From positions 124,001-188,000 of the forward strand of contig JAODUP010000576.1 of the NCBI GenBank assembly GCA_025642065.1: a stretch of DNA of 64,000 nucleotides. The letters are read 5' to 3'. Position numbers and translations under genes: made by a program. This DNA is from Paralvinella palmiformis (Eukaryota > Annelida > Polychaeta > Terebellida > Alvinellidae). Positions 36,351 through 49,000 of this stretch are shown one piece after another (position 1 is the stretch's first letter; every line of letters begins with the position of its first letter). The notes beneath the pieces are model-generated. The model saw only the letters and a list, made by a program, of their open reading frames with translations. It made no database searches and had not been told where the DNA came from.

Positions 36351-37526
36351 GGCACAAGAACTCCTTGATTAAGGTTACCCAGCATCACATAATAACAGAT
36401 TAAAGGAAACTGTAAGCATCACTAAAAAAAGGCCAGGAATAAAACAAAAATAGTGACTTCAGAGCTTCGGCTAAAATAGAGAAGTTTGGGCAAAGTAACA
36501 ATTACATCACAACCCGAAACTGATTTACAGCTGCCAACGGATGAAAGGGAAACTGCATCAACTCAGATCTGGGTGGGAGCACCCATAGTAGGTGCCGGAT
36601 AATGGTTTCCATCTGTTTTGTATTGGTGAAAGAAATATTTCTTGACAGCATTATTTAGCTGTCAGGATGTGACCTTTTTAGCATCTGGAGCAATGTGGGT
36701 CTTACGTAGACTGTGTGACCAAAAAAGGAAAAAAAGAAGCATCAAGCAACACATACAACATCAAATTGTGAAGCCAGTAGGCTAATGTCACTACCTAAAC
36801 GGAATCAATTACAAGTAATAAAAACTGTCTAACCTATACTAGGTAAGAGTGATACAGAAATATATAATTACTGAGTCAACTACAAATGGATAACTTTGTC
36901 GTTACTTTTTCAACACTTCTAACAATTGTAACAGAAACCGCATTGAACATTAATGATGAGGGTAGAAACTGACTGAGTAACATACCAACAGAGACCTGCA
37001 ATTGTCATTACCAATACAGCACAAGAAACTCTTTCCACAACATCTACATCATCCCATAAAATGGCTTTTCACAGAGAAAAAACATCACACCGAGAAACAC
37101 TGTCTCAGCAGTGTACAGGCTTAGAATTCTTGATTTGGGCACCAATGCAGCAATCAAGCATTCAACTGCAGCCGCCCAGAACAGACTTTGTATGGCATCA
37201 TTCTGACTGGAATAAGTGGAGAATTGCATCGCAGTTGGAAAATGTAACGGCAGAAATAAATAAACAGAAACACAAATAAGACAGGAATTAGGAAAACCCA
37301 ATATGACGGAGCAACATCAAGGGTGATAACAAAGCAGGACTGTGAAGCAAGCAAACACCAAAGGTTTCATTACACAAAATAAGAATACATAGTTTTTTGT
37401 GCGCACACACACACACACACACACATATATATACATCAACACGTAGTATACTGGTGGATCACAGGAGTCACTAAGAATTAATTACAATATGTACAATGCC
37501 AGCTTCATTAGATCATTGTGCTCTGT
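36351..37526. other. Downstream flank of the SLC4 gene
   Basis: No coding exon was recognised. A (CA)n(TA)n microsatellite lies at 37407-37431. Short overlapping frames at 37044-37354 on both strands have no recognised content. Confidence 0.45.
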
Positions 37527-37532
37527 TTTATT
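37527..37532 (-). promoter_or_regulatory. Candidate polyadenylation signal of the SLC4 gene
   Basis: AATAAA on the minus strand, about 220 bases after the stop codon. It is the first such hexamer I noticed there, but others may be used. Confidence 0.35.
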
Positions 37533-37749
37533 ATCACATGACCAGATCATCATCTATAGTAATTATAATATACGTGTCTGTGCGTTCAAACTTATTTGAC
37601 TTGACACCGTGGTGAAAACACTGCAATTGACTGCACAATGGCATATGAAGGCCAATCAGCGGAACCTTCCCAATGTTGTATCACACGACAACTATCAACA
37701 TAAAGCCACAGTATTATACTTAAATCTGGTGCAGCTATTGTTCTGGTAC

Positions 37750-37882
37750 TTAGACACGGCAGTCTTCGGTGCTCGCATTTTTGCTCGGTGGATCGACCAC
37801 AATTTCGGGATTCGATTCGTCGCTGAGGCTGAACTTCACCGTGCTAGACTTCGGATCATCGCTAGATGGCTTTGAAGGTTTC
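37750..37882 (-). CDS. SLC4 gene terminal coding exon
   Basis: After the acceptor ttcctgatttag the frame gives [37 protein letters not shown] and TEDCRV, then TAA at 37750-37752. No long open frame marks it; it was found by matching splice phase to the previous exon. The final residues do not form a class I PDZ ligand. It is possible that other 3' exons are used in other transcripts. Confidence 0.8.
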
Positions 37883-40800
37883 CTAAATCAGGAACGAAGA
37901 AATAAAACAGATACAGTGGACACTTGCTAACACCATTGCCCAATGACGGTCAAAAGAAAGTAACATGACAGAAAACTGAAAGTAAAATGCAGACAACTTA
38001 GATAATATATCATAATATCTGTTTGGATGACACTAGATGCAGATCAAGCTAACATCACTTACAATCTAGCCTCGTCTTTCATCCGTCCTGAAAAGTACTC
38101 ACATACAACTCCAACTATTCCTGGATCTTGCCTGGTAGTATTTCATGTCAAGGAATTTTCCTTGGTGCACTTTCCTTTAATGTCAACAATAAAGCTCCTA
38201 AAGGCTACAATTCGTGGGTACAACAGTGTTTCTTGGCCACACAAACGAGTGAAACCATTTTCAAATATTTTCCAGAAGTTGCCAATCCACTGATCAATTG
38301 TGCCCAGGCTTTGTATCCACACGCAGTTGATCCTGCTTTCCAGTATTCATACCGCTCTAATTTATAGTCCTCAGTTGAACTCCAGTTCTAGAAATATTCT
38401 GTCAAATTCCAAGACATCCCCAGGCAAATTTCCAGGAAAGTTTTTTTTGCATACCATTATGATCGACATTGTGTAGTGTGTATGTTCATATCAGTATTGT
38501 TTGGGGTGAAAAAACATATTCATCAAGCTGGTCTGGATTATAACTCCTGAAATAACAGTAGCAATGTACACCGCAACTCAAACAACAACTGGCCTGCAGT
38601 GCCATGCCACAAGTAAATTTATAATGTACTCTGCACATCATGTGTGTTTTGTCAATTCATTCTTGCACAAACAAGCAAATATCTGCTATGAATCAGCAAC
38701 TTTGACAAGAGTAATGCAACATACACCCAAAAGATGGCACATCACTAGTAACTGCCAGGTGCACTATCAGTGATAAATGAAACAAGCTGCTGAAGTCATT
38801 TTAATGTACACAGACAATGTTAACAAAATCTTGTCAAGATTTGGCCAACCGTTGTTCTCCAGGTAAATATCTTTTGATGGTTAACAGAAATATTGGACTT
38901 AGTATGTCAGCACACAGTGACTTCAACTGCCTGTACATCAGCCAAATCTGATGACCAGTAAGAGATACTGCTGGGCCATGATATAGAAATTTTTATTAAT
39001 TTTTTTTATCTATTGAATGATATTCGATTAAGAGAACCAGTCATTCAATAACTATTGCTCGCTGTTGTCATGCTTCAGTGATACAATTTTGCTAACTACA
39101 CTGTCGCAGTTTGTAAAATCTTCGCCCTTCGGTGTCTACAATTGTACATATATCTGCATGGATCTTCATAAAGCTGGCTTATCATCTAATACTTCCAAAA
39201 ATACACAGAATAACACAGTTCATTTCTCTGCTTCCTATTCCGAAATGCCATCCGATGCCGACATCTAGCGAATGACTACTCTTAGCCTCATAGTCTATAC
39301 GCTAGGTGTCAGCACCTGGCAGCATGTAATTTTGTTACGAATCATTCAGTTTCCTATGTTTCCATCTCAAAAATTTAGCTACCTCTGGCTGCTTAACCTG
39401 CTACACTTCCAAACTCTGTCATCCTAGAGCTAACATTGTGATGCCATCCGATGCTGACATCTAGCGAATGACTATCTCAGCAATCATAGTCAACACACTA
39501 GGTGCCAGCACCTGGCAGCATGCGACAGCGAGTGATAAAACGAACTGACAATAACTGGCTTGGACCATCTCTAACCCGCAACGACCACTTGCTATCTCCT
39601 TCACATCACATTCCTCATCCTCCGCCATTTGGGATACTGTTAACCCTCTGAACCTAAATGTCGACAGCGCACACTCGCACAAGATGCATGCATGCACCAT
39701 CTTTTAGGAGAACAACATTCACACAGCATTTTATCACCTGCATTAGGTCTATTTCTATCGCGTTTACACATTTTAGTCTATGTCAAGATGGCAGTTATGC
39801 TTTTCAAGATTTCAAAATTTATCACAACATGGCCAACTGTGAAGCGCTCCAAATCAAATTCTGTGTTAATCTAATTTACATACACGAAATGTATTTTTGT
39901 GAATGCCTAATAAAAACAAAATTTCTGTGCTCTACCATCATATGTGGAATGTCAACAATCCATTTTTGTTTCAGCAAGGAGAAAGATAGATGACACTGAA
40001 GTAAGGTGATATTTGTTTTTAGATAATCACCATTATCTACCTATATAACAGCCATCAACACCCCACCCTAAAGCACGATATGATTGTATGTAAAACATCT
40101 AATGATGTAAACGTAAGCCAACCCAAAACGGATCTCACCTGGATCTGAGGGTGTACTGATCCAGTGATGGACTGGTGTCCTTCAGCTGGTGCCAGAGGTC
40201 AGACTGCGACATCGGGTCGTTGACCTGAAGCTTCTTAGTGACAGGATCGTATCGGATGCTGTCAGCAGGTATCTGGATTGACCTCCCTTCTGATAATGGA
40301 ATAACAAGGCCACCAGACATCTCAATCAGCTGCTCCTGAGTGGAAGATTTACAGAATTAATACCAAAACGAGATATCTTAAAATATTTGTTATGTACAAC
40401 ACAAAATTATTTTTAAAAAAGCTGATTTAAAGTGAGTAAAAAATACAGTTGTTCTAAATTAAGCCCATTAGGCCTCCATGGTCTAACTGGTAGCATGTTG
40501 GACCACAGATCACTACCACCCGAGTTTGAATCTCAGCGTGGGAATATCTGAAGGGTGTTTCATCTTTGACTTCGCCTCATTACCTCTGGAGGTTGTTCGG
40601 CCCATTTAGCTTACCATTGCACAAAAGTTGCCATCATCATCTTACCTAAAGGTTTTGCGGTAGCCTACCAAAACATTTACACTATATGTTTTATAAGCCA
40701 GCACAACTGACCTTTCGGCCATTAACCACAACCAATACTTCAGCCACAAACCAGAATAAGTGATATTTCATAAACAGTCTTTAAATGTAAACAATTTGTC

Positions 40801-42982
40801 TTTTTAAATATATAAATATACTTTCCTCAGTAAAAGAAAATGCCAATAATGTTAAATAAATAAATAAACTTATTAATATGAAAAATATATAATGAACAGA
40901 GTTATGATACCATTAACGAAACAATGGTCAGTTAGGTGTTATGACTGACTGTATTGTCATTTGATATCTATGATATAACATCACAAACTTGGTTACTGAC
41001 CTTTCTTAAACATCAAACATTGTGCTCTCAAATATAATCAATCACCTTTTTATTTATTACTATTGATGTCATTTCAAAAGTTTGATTTAAGAGTACCTTA
41101 ATATAGGAATAATTATAGTTCCAGGAATAAATAGTAATCAAAACTGCAGACAAAGTTAAAATAATTTTATTTAAATGTATGTAGTCTTAATCTCACCAAC
41201 ACTTCCCACCATAACTACTTCTATGGCACATTGCTATATTAAAACTAGAAGTTCTTGTCCTATATCATACTTACTTCCTGTGCTTCGAGCAGCTTCTTTT
41301 TACGTTCTTCCTTTTCACGTTTGTGCGCCTCCGGCATGATGTCATCGAGCCATTTCAGTTCATGACGTGTAAACACCCAATCAAGAGCTTTACGTACGAA
41401 GCACATGGCCAGAACCTAGACCAACATAATGATCTGCGTGGAATCACTAACAACATTCAATGAGATGTCACTAAAATTAGACAGCATAAATAAACACGGC
41501 TCACTGCCGTTTACTTACCATCAGAGGGAAGATGATGGACACCATCTTGATCATCTTGATCGTCCACAAACAGGCAAGACAGACCACCTGTATGAAGGTG
41601 AAGAGGTGCACACGACGGAGGCGTACTTGACGCAGGAACATGTAATCTGGCTGATATTTCTGGGGCATGAAGAGAATCAGGAATCTCTGCATCAACTGGA
41701 AACAGAGGAACACAACTAATGATAGGATTATTTCATCACCCCTTGTGGGAATCCTGCCCACTTTAGATATCAATAAATCAAACAAAGCTTTCTGATGTAC
41801 AGGGTACCCACAGGATTTCAAAAATCAAATTCTCTGTATTTTCTGTCTTGTTTAAGAAAATTCTGTGTATTGTGTCCAAAAATTGCAAGATGAATGATTT
41901 TTTTAGTAATGAGTATTTTTTCTCCAATTTTTTAAATTCCAAATTTCCCAGCAGAGGAAAACCCTGTTGTATAGAAATATTTTGAACATTTCATTTTAGA
42001 TTCTTAGTGATGAAAGGCCAGAAATAAAATTATAACTATACGAATACACAGCAAAATTACTGCTAGGAGATTTCCATCTCTACAAGTGGGGAGCAGTGAG
42101 GATGGAATCTCCACTGATTTTTTCTCCTCCAAAAATAGATGTCCTATGGGGTATGCTGAAAGGGTATTTGTTTTAACATAAGAACTGAATCGATTCCCTT
42201 GAACTAACATGTTAAATATCGATCCTCCCGATTTCACCTAGTCTAAATTATTTCCAACTTTCTATACAGATGCCTGAATAAAACTTTGGCTCAAATCCTA
42301 CTGGACTGAACTCCTGTAAAGCCTGAATACGGACACAATCTTGGAACCTGACAACAAATCCACCAACCGAGATATTATACCTCATTATACTAACTTTTGT
42401 GGAGTAAAGGAAAATTTTAGACAGACTTAGTATGGACTACGGATTATATTATAATACTAACATATCACCTTACCTGGATGCCTTTCAGAGAGGATACACC
42501 CATAAAGAGGAATACACCATACAACACCGGCATTGGGATGTACTGAAACATAGAAATAAAACATCTGACATAAGATTAAATCAACTACACACACACACAC
42601 ACACAGAGATAGAACAAATAAATATAAAAATAATGCAGATTCTTATTACACCTTATAGAACTATTTACTACTACAACTAATAATAATAATAAACCAATAA
42701 TACTTACAGAAAGAATTTTAGCCATCAGTGCTGATAATCCAATTAATACAAACACCAAGGTACCAGTCAGTCTGTTCTCTCTATAAGCAACAACATTAGC
42801 AGTACATAAGAATCATTCTCATGGGTCTCAGCTGTTATGAGTATTTATTAATTACTAACACCATGTACAGCGAAACAAAGCATTCTTTTTATCCACGTTT
42901 ATCATTATTAGCATCATACATAATTACAGAAAAATATATTTCAAAAACATCTGTAGCACACCAATGCCAAATCTATTTTGGG

Positions 42983-43020
<38 letters not shown>

Positions 43021-46000
43021 AGTTGTTTACAAGAATTCATGCTCTCAAACACAAAATTCACCACCAAGCCATAAAAATTAATCTGTATCTGTGTCTTTCT
43101 GTTTGTGATTTTTTTATGTACAGTCCACATTCCTCTGACATCCACCATTACAAGATATTTTAGCTTTTCTTTTTCATGGACAACTAATGACATACAATTG
43201 TTCTAGCTGTCCAAGATGAAATATAATGGAATCAACAATCATAACTTTTGTTTAACCGATTTTAAAAGACAACATTGCATGCAAGATATCCCCGTTTAAT
43301 CCTAGTCTGAACACAGAACATGAATAAAAAGTCTAAAACTGAGAGCCAACTGTATCCTGCCAGCATAAAAACCCAGGACAAACAAAACTCATTTATTTGT
43401 ACGAGTTAGTGTAAATTTGATGCAGGAAAGTTTGGCTATTTGAAAATAGTTCTCAATCTTATCAGAAATAAATGTAATTAATGTTTTTGTAAACATCCCT
43501 CAGAAATACCATCAGGCTATGACGGGTCTTTATAAATTAGGTTTGTTTGATTGGGTTCTATTGTCAGAGAAGAGGGACACAAATCAATATAAATATTGTT
43601 GCTATTACTAGTAGTAGTATTTAATATTATTATTACCTTACTCCCAGGAACTTTGGCCTTTCTCCTGGTGCGGAAGTCTCAGAGAGACGAGTCAGTGAGT
43701 GTACATGGTTAATTGAGAGAACAGTCGCAGCTACAAACCACGGTGTACCAATCAGAGAGCAGATTATTATCTGTATTGTGATGCACGTCAAATCTAAGTG
43801 ATAACCACCACCTTTCTGTAAGGAACAACAGGAACTTAATTATAACATGGCATCACACATACACACACACATCTGAAGGGTGTTTCATGGCTTCAATACC
43901 ATTGGAGGTCGCTTGTCCCATTTAGCATACCATGTGCACAAAAGTAGCTGTGAAACATCAACCATCACACACATGCAGACACACACACACACACACACAC
44001 ACTAACATAGATTATAAAAACAATCTATAAAATCTAACCCTGAGTTTGTTCTCCTTCCTGTTGATGATGACAGCTGTGATTTGTTGATCCATGAAGATCA
44101 GGATTGTGGCTAATAATGAAGGCAGAAATGCAGCTGGAATAACCCAAACTGGATTGTCAAAGGGATTGACAATCCAACCACGATCCGGACGAGTAGGCTA
44201 ATAAAAAAACAACAACAGGCAAATGAATTGGCTACTTTCAACTTCACTGCAAAAGTGATGTATTAATCTTAAAACAACAGAGCAGTACGTACTTAAGTAC
44301 ATAAACAAGTGTACATGTGTGTGTGTGATTTTATTAGATCAATTATTTAAACCAAACTCACAAAAAAATAACAAATTACTGAGGTGTATGTTAACACAGA
44401 AAAAACATCACCTACACGGAACTCCTCAGGTACTAAGAGCTTTGGTGTTGATAGTCCAACAAAGTAATCGGCAGCCAACATGATCAGAATAGACATGAAT
44501 ACTGAGAAGTCACTGACCAAAGAACGAGCCTAGAAAAAAACCAATAACAAGTTGCTGAGGTGTTTGTTAATACAGAAAAAATATTCAATCCATACACAAA
44601 TGGAAACATCATTGGTAAAGTTCAGTGACAGAGTCACATGGGGTCAATTCCATTTTTTCAATTCTAATTCCACTCAATTCAACATCAAATTTATCAATTC
44701 CAATTCCATTTTCTTAAATAAGCAATTCCAGAATTGACCATCAATTCCAATTCTGGAATTGAATTGACCCAATGTCTGGACTGAGTGATGAACAGTTGAT
44801 TTGTCTTAGCTCACAAACACAGGTATACTAACTACCATCCCATCATAGTTTAAGTTCAGTCAAGTGTGGTGGTGGTTTAGTTTGCAGCAAAATGATCTTG
44901 CAAAGTCCACCCCCTCTCCAGAAAATGACAAAAATCATTAGGCTTGCTAATTGGGAATTTTTTTAATAACTTTTATTAATAATTTTTTAAATCACTACTA
45001 GTATGTTATTACTACAGTTTTCTAGCATGATGTTACACATTACTGTTATTTAACTGTAGACAGTGTTTCCTTCTTTCATGGTTCTTTATTCCAATTAGTG
45101 GCGAATGCTTGAACCAATGTGAACGATTACCCGCCTGCTGAAAAATTATGCAACAGTCATACAACACAATGTACACTTACCATGGATGGCAAAAAGCGTG
45201 TGTTTCTGAATGACTTCAGTGCCATAGACAGGATAAAAGTGCCAATGAACAACAGACAGGAGAAGAAGAAGACATCGGGCTTAAGATGACAGCTGTTGCC
45301 GACGAGATGTCCATTGAGGTTTGTGCACACGTCTTCATCTTTTATCGTCTGCCAGTCCAGAGATGACATGTCAATTGGCGAGTCCATGAAGGAGGGAAGT
45401 ACAACGTGTAATTCTGAAACGGAAACGACAACTTCAATGCGACATCAAAAGTGAGAGATCCTAACAAGTGACAGCTTCATTTAGCCTTAGCTAACTAATG
45501 GTTAATTCTCAAGGGAAATAGAATTCCTTGTGAATTAAATAGCCACTAATTTATGTGCAAATTACTATAAACTCTCATGTATATAAATACAAAACAGATG
45601 ATGGAATAATTAACACACGCTTAATTTTGACCAATCCCCCCCCATCTAACAATAAGGCAATGTTCCCAGGTAATGAGCCAAAAATGTGCTAGGATCAGAT
45701 CCTCTTCCTAGTGTTAGGAGCCAGAGAATTTGTTTTCAACCTCGACGCAACTCAGCCCCCTTAGCTGTGAATGATCAAATACTTTGTTTTGGCACCAGTC
45801 ACATCCAGGGGCCAAGGGATATTCCACAGATCAGAATCAGTGCTCCAATGACTGGACTATTGAAATATTCAGGCAACTCAGATTTAAACAAACGCTTGGC
45901 CAAGGTGATTGAGCACATTTGGCACATCTGGCCTGAAACTCAATCGGTCATAGAAGGGCGACACATCTCACAGACCCAGGCAACAAATGGGATGGCACAC

Positions 46001-49000
46001 CATCATACAGGTCTACATTGCAGTATATGACTAACCACACGACAGTAGTCCCCTGAATGTTAGCCAGAGAAATAATATCGGGAGCCTAAAACATTGTTGT
46101 ATAATTTTATGTTTTCTTTGGCATGTAAAAGTTCTAAAGGCTTCTCATCCCAGATTCTGACAGAGACCAATATAGAAAAGTACACAACACTGCATGATAC
46201 AGATAAACCTGCTAGATAGCTTTATGCTATCTGTCAGCTCACAAAAACATGGTTCCCACAGCCAAGGAAATATTACTTTCCAACACATTTCCACAACAAA
46301 ATTACCATTACAACATTTAAAGGTAATAAATCAAGATATGTGCAAAAAAGCATATATTTAATATATATATAATTGATTATTGACATTTTCACACCTTCTA
46401 GCTGTTTGATCCAACCATTTATTTTAATTTTAACTAACATGGGATATCAAAACTATGTACAGGTACTCTTTCTTCTACAGACATAATATTTATTTGCTGG
46501 CTTTTTTGTTCTAACTGGATTTTTTTCACAGGCAATAATATTTCCAGGACATTTCTCAATTTTGTTTTAAATTCCAGGACATTTCCAGGACCTGGAAAAT
46601 GAATTGATTATTTTCCAGGTTTTCCAGGACATGTGGGAACCCTGAAAATTTTTCCATTCCTAAGATTTGTTCTATAGTGTTTGTTTAGGTACATTTATTT
46701 CAGAGAAGTTTGACAAAACTGTTTCTAACACACTCAATAACACAAACCTGCCATGATTGGATGAGTGTCATTTGATGGTCCTATTAGATTTGGCTCACAG
46801 TGACAGTACCGTTCGGTGTCTGGATCAAGATTATCTACCTCGGCATGCTGAAGGATGTGGAAGAGTTTCTTGAATGCCTCCACGACAAATATCAGAGCGA
46901 TCAACATGGCGAATGACTCCTCCGTGAATCTTGTGATGTACTTGACGAGAGCCGACAGATCAAAGACCACCATTATAAAGAGGAACAATGCCACCCACAT
47001 GCCAATCCAGAACCGCAATGCCAGATAGTTCAATTCACGTTCCCTGCCAGAATCACAAGCAAAGACAAAAAGCTAAATACCAAACAAAACAGAAAATGGG
47101 AAATGCACAACACACACACAGACTGAAAATGAGGTAGTTTTCTCTAAAATAGATCAAACAAATGGCTTACACGCAAAACTGGTAGACGATTGTCTCGAAG
47201 ACCAAAACGGGACCGGTAGAGCCAATAATTGTCAATGGCTGGCCAGAAAACAGATGATACGTTATTCCACAGACAGCACCACTGACTAAACTCTCCATGG
47301 CAGCCTGCAGGGAAAAAAAGGACCACTCATTTCTGAGATTACATCACATGAGCAAAGGTTTTTCCCCTGACTTTTTAGGAACCAATGCTTGATAATTAAC
47401 CGATGACAGATATGGTTATCTCTTAGCTAAAAGTGGACAAACACTGAATGAATTTTTTTATCATGGACTTCCTGAAGCCATCTTGCTTCTTTTTGAACCA
47501 GTGGTTAACTACTTCAGACAACACTGGGGAGAGGGGCCTGATCTACTCACCAGATGATTGTCCGTTGCCAAGCCTAACAGTCCTCCAAACGTGATTATTG
47601 GTGTAAGGCAGGCAAAGTAGATGAATCCAAAAGAGGCAAGACACTGGAGAGCAACGCCATCTCTGAAGTCACTCAGATACCAAGGAATCTTTCTCTTGAT
47701 GTCATTCACCAAACCACCGAATGGCCTACGACATACAGTAAACATACATACACACACACACTGAGTATAAAACATGAACATTACATCACAGTTAACAGAG
47801 GGCCATGGGTGCGGGCATGCAACAAAATCTGACAGAATCACCTATAATCAATCATATTCAGTGTTCATCTAACAGAACACCAAGCAAGTGACTCACCACA
47901 CCAAGCAAGTGACTCATCCAACTAATCGAGGTTTTTCTGAGTTATTATCTGTTTTAGCACATTTAATTAGGTTCACATGATTTTCTCGTTAAGTTTATAT
48001 ACCTTGCAATTCTCAATTTGAGAGAACACACCCAACTGAATTCAAAACCAGTTCTACAAATCAAGGCAACAAGTTACTTACTGAAATTAATTAAGCAATA
48101 AAATCTATAATCTAGTATCGGTACTAATCAAACAGCCATACAATGTTGTTGTATGAATTTGAGCAACAACGTTCAATTGTTGGCTGCCATTAGACAAGAC
48201 CAAATGAAAGGTCACATTGTTCACCACTAAGCAGTAAAGTGGACATCTATTTAATAGTATTTGCAATTATACGAATAACATAATGATAGAGAGGCTGAAG
48301 TCACTCCGACAAGTTCATCTTAACTCTTTATGGCAGTAAACTGTTCTGAGCAAGAATATGAATATACTTCTAACCAATATAAATTACTTAAGATGTACAT
48401 TATATGGCAGCGAACTAATGTCATGATTCTGCCCCTAAACAGTCTAACAGCATTGTAGTACATTTTTCAGTAACACAAGCCTTCAATTGCATATAATATA
48501 ATAATAGTATGTGATATTTATATAGTGCCATATTCAGCTAGAAGCTGCTCTAAGGTTTACGCTCTAACTAATTGCACTATCATGGCTCAACTAATAATCA
48601 ATTGTCTGTACATACTTTCCTGTCCTCTCCAGAGTTGGATCAGCGTGACCTTCCTCCTCTTGCTCCACAACAACTAGACCATTAGGTACGCCATCTCCTC
48701 CTCCATCCTTTTTACGACCGGCCTGCGAGGGTACACTCTTCGGTGGTTCTATCCGGATGGTTGGATCCCACTCACCAGGTGGCAACACGGTGACTTGCTC
48801 AAGAAACTCATCCAGTCCAGCCAAAATGTCTTCCCGGTGACGAGCCTTGTAGGCTACATCATGGAACACCTGAACGAAGATAGCATTTTATTAAACACAT
48901 CTGCATAAAACAGGCATCTATCGAATGTTGAGTAAACTACCAAACGTTTATATCATACACAATGTAAATTCACTCGCAGAAAGAAATTCCTGTGTAGATT

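Noticed and set aside
40470..40545. Apparent tRNA gene (A and B boxes)
   Set aside because: The acceptor and anticodon stems do not pair properly and the same head is attached to a repeated tail elsewhere, so it is a SINE head and not a tRNA gene.
45686..46030. 114-codon plus-strand frame in an SLC4 intron
   Set aside because: No recognised domain, and it lies antisense in an intron. It might be part of an unrecognised repeat, but I could not support it.
46748..47043. KKLFH considered as a mutated DIDS-binding motif in the SLC4 protein
   Set aside because: A KLF- or KLI-type form of this site occurs in the SLC4A8/A10 group, so it supports the subgroup call and is not an oddity.
47144..47326. 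Minus-strand frame overlapping an SLC4 exon
   Set aside because: It is a shadow in another frame of the exon that encodes [12 protein letters not shown].
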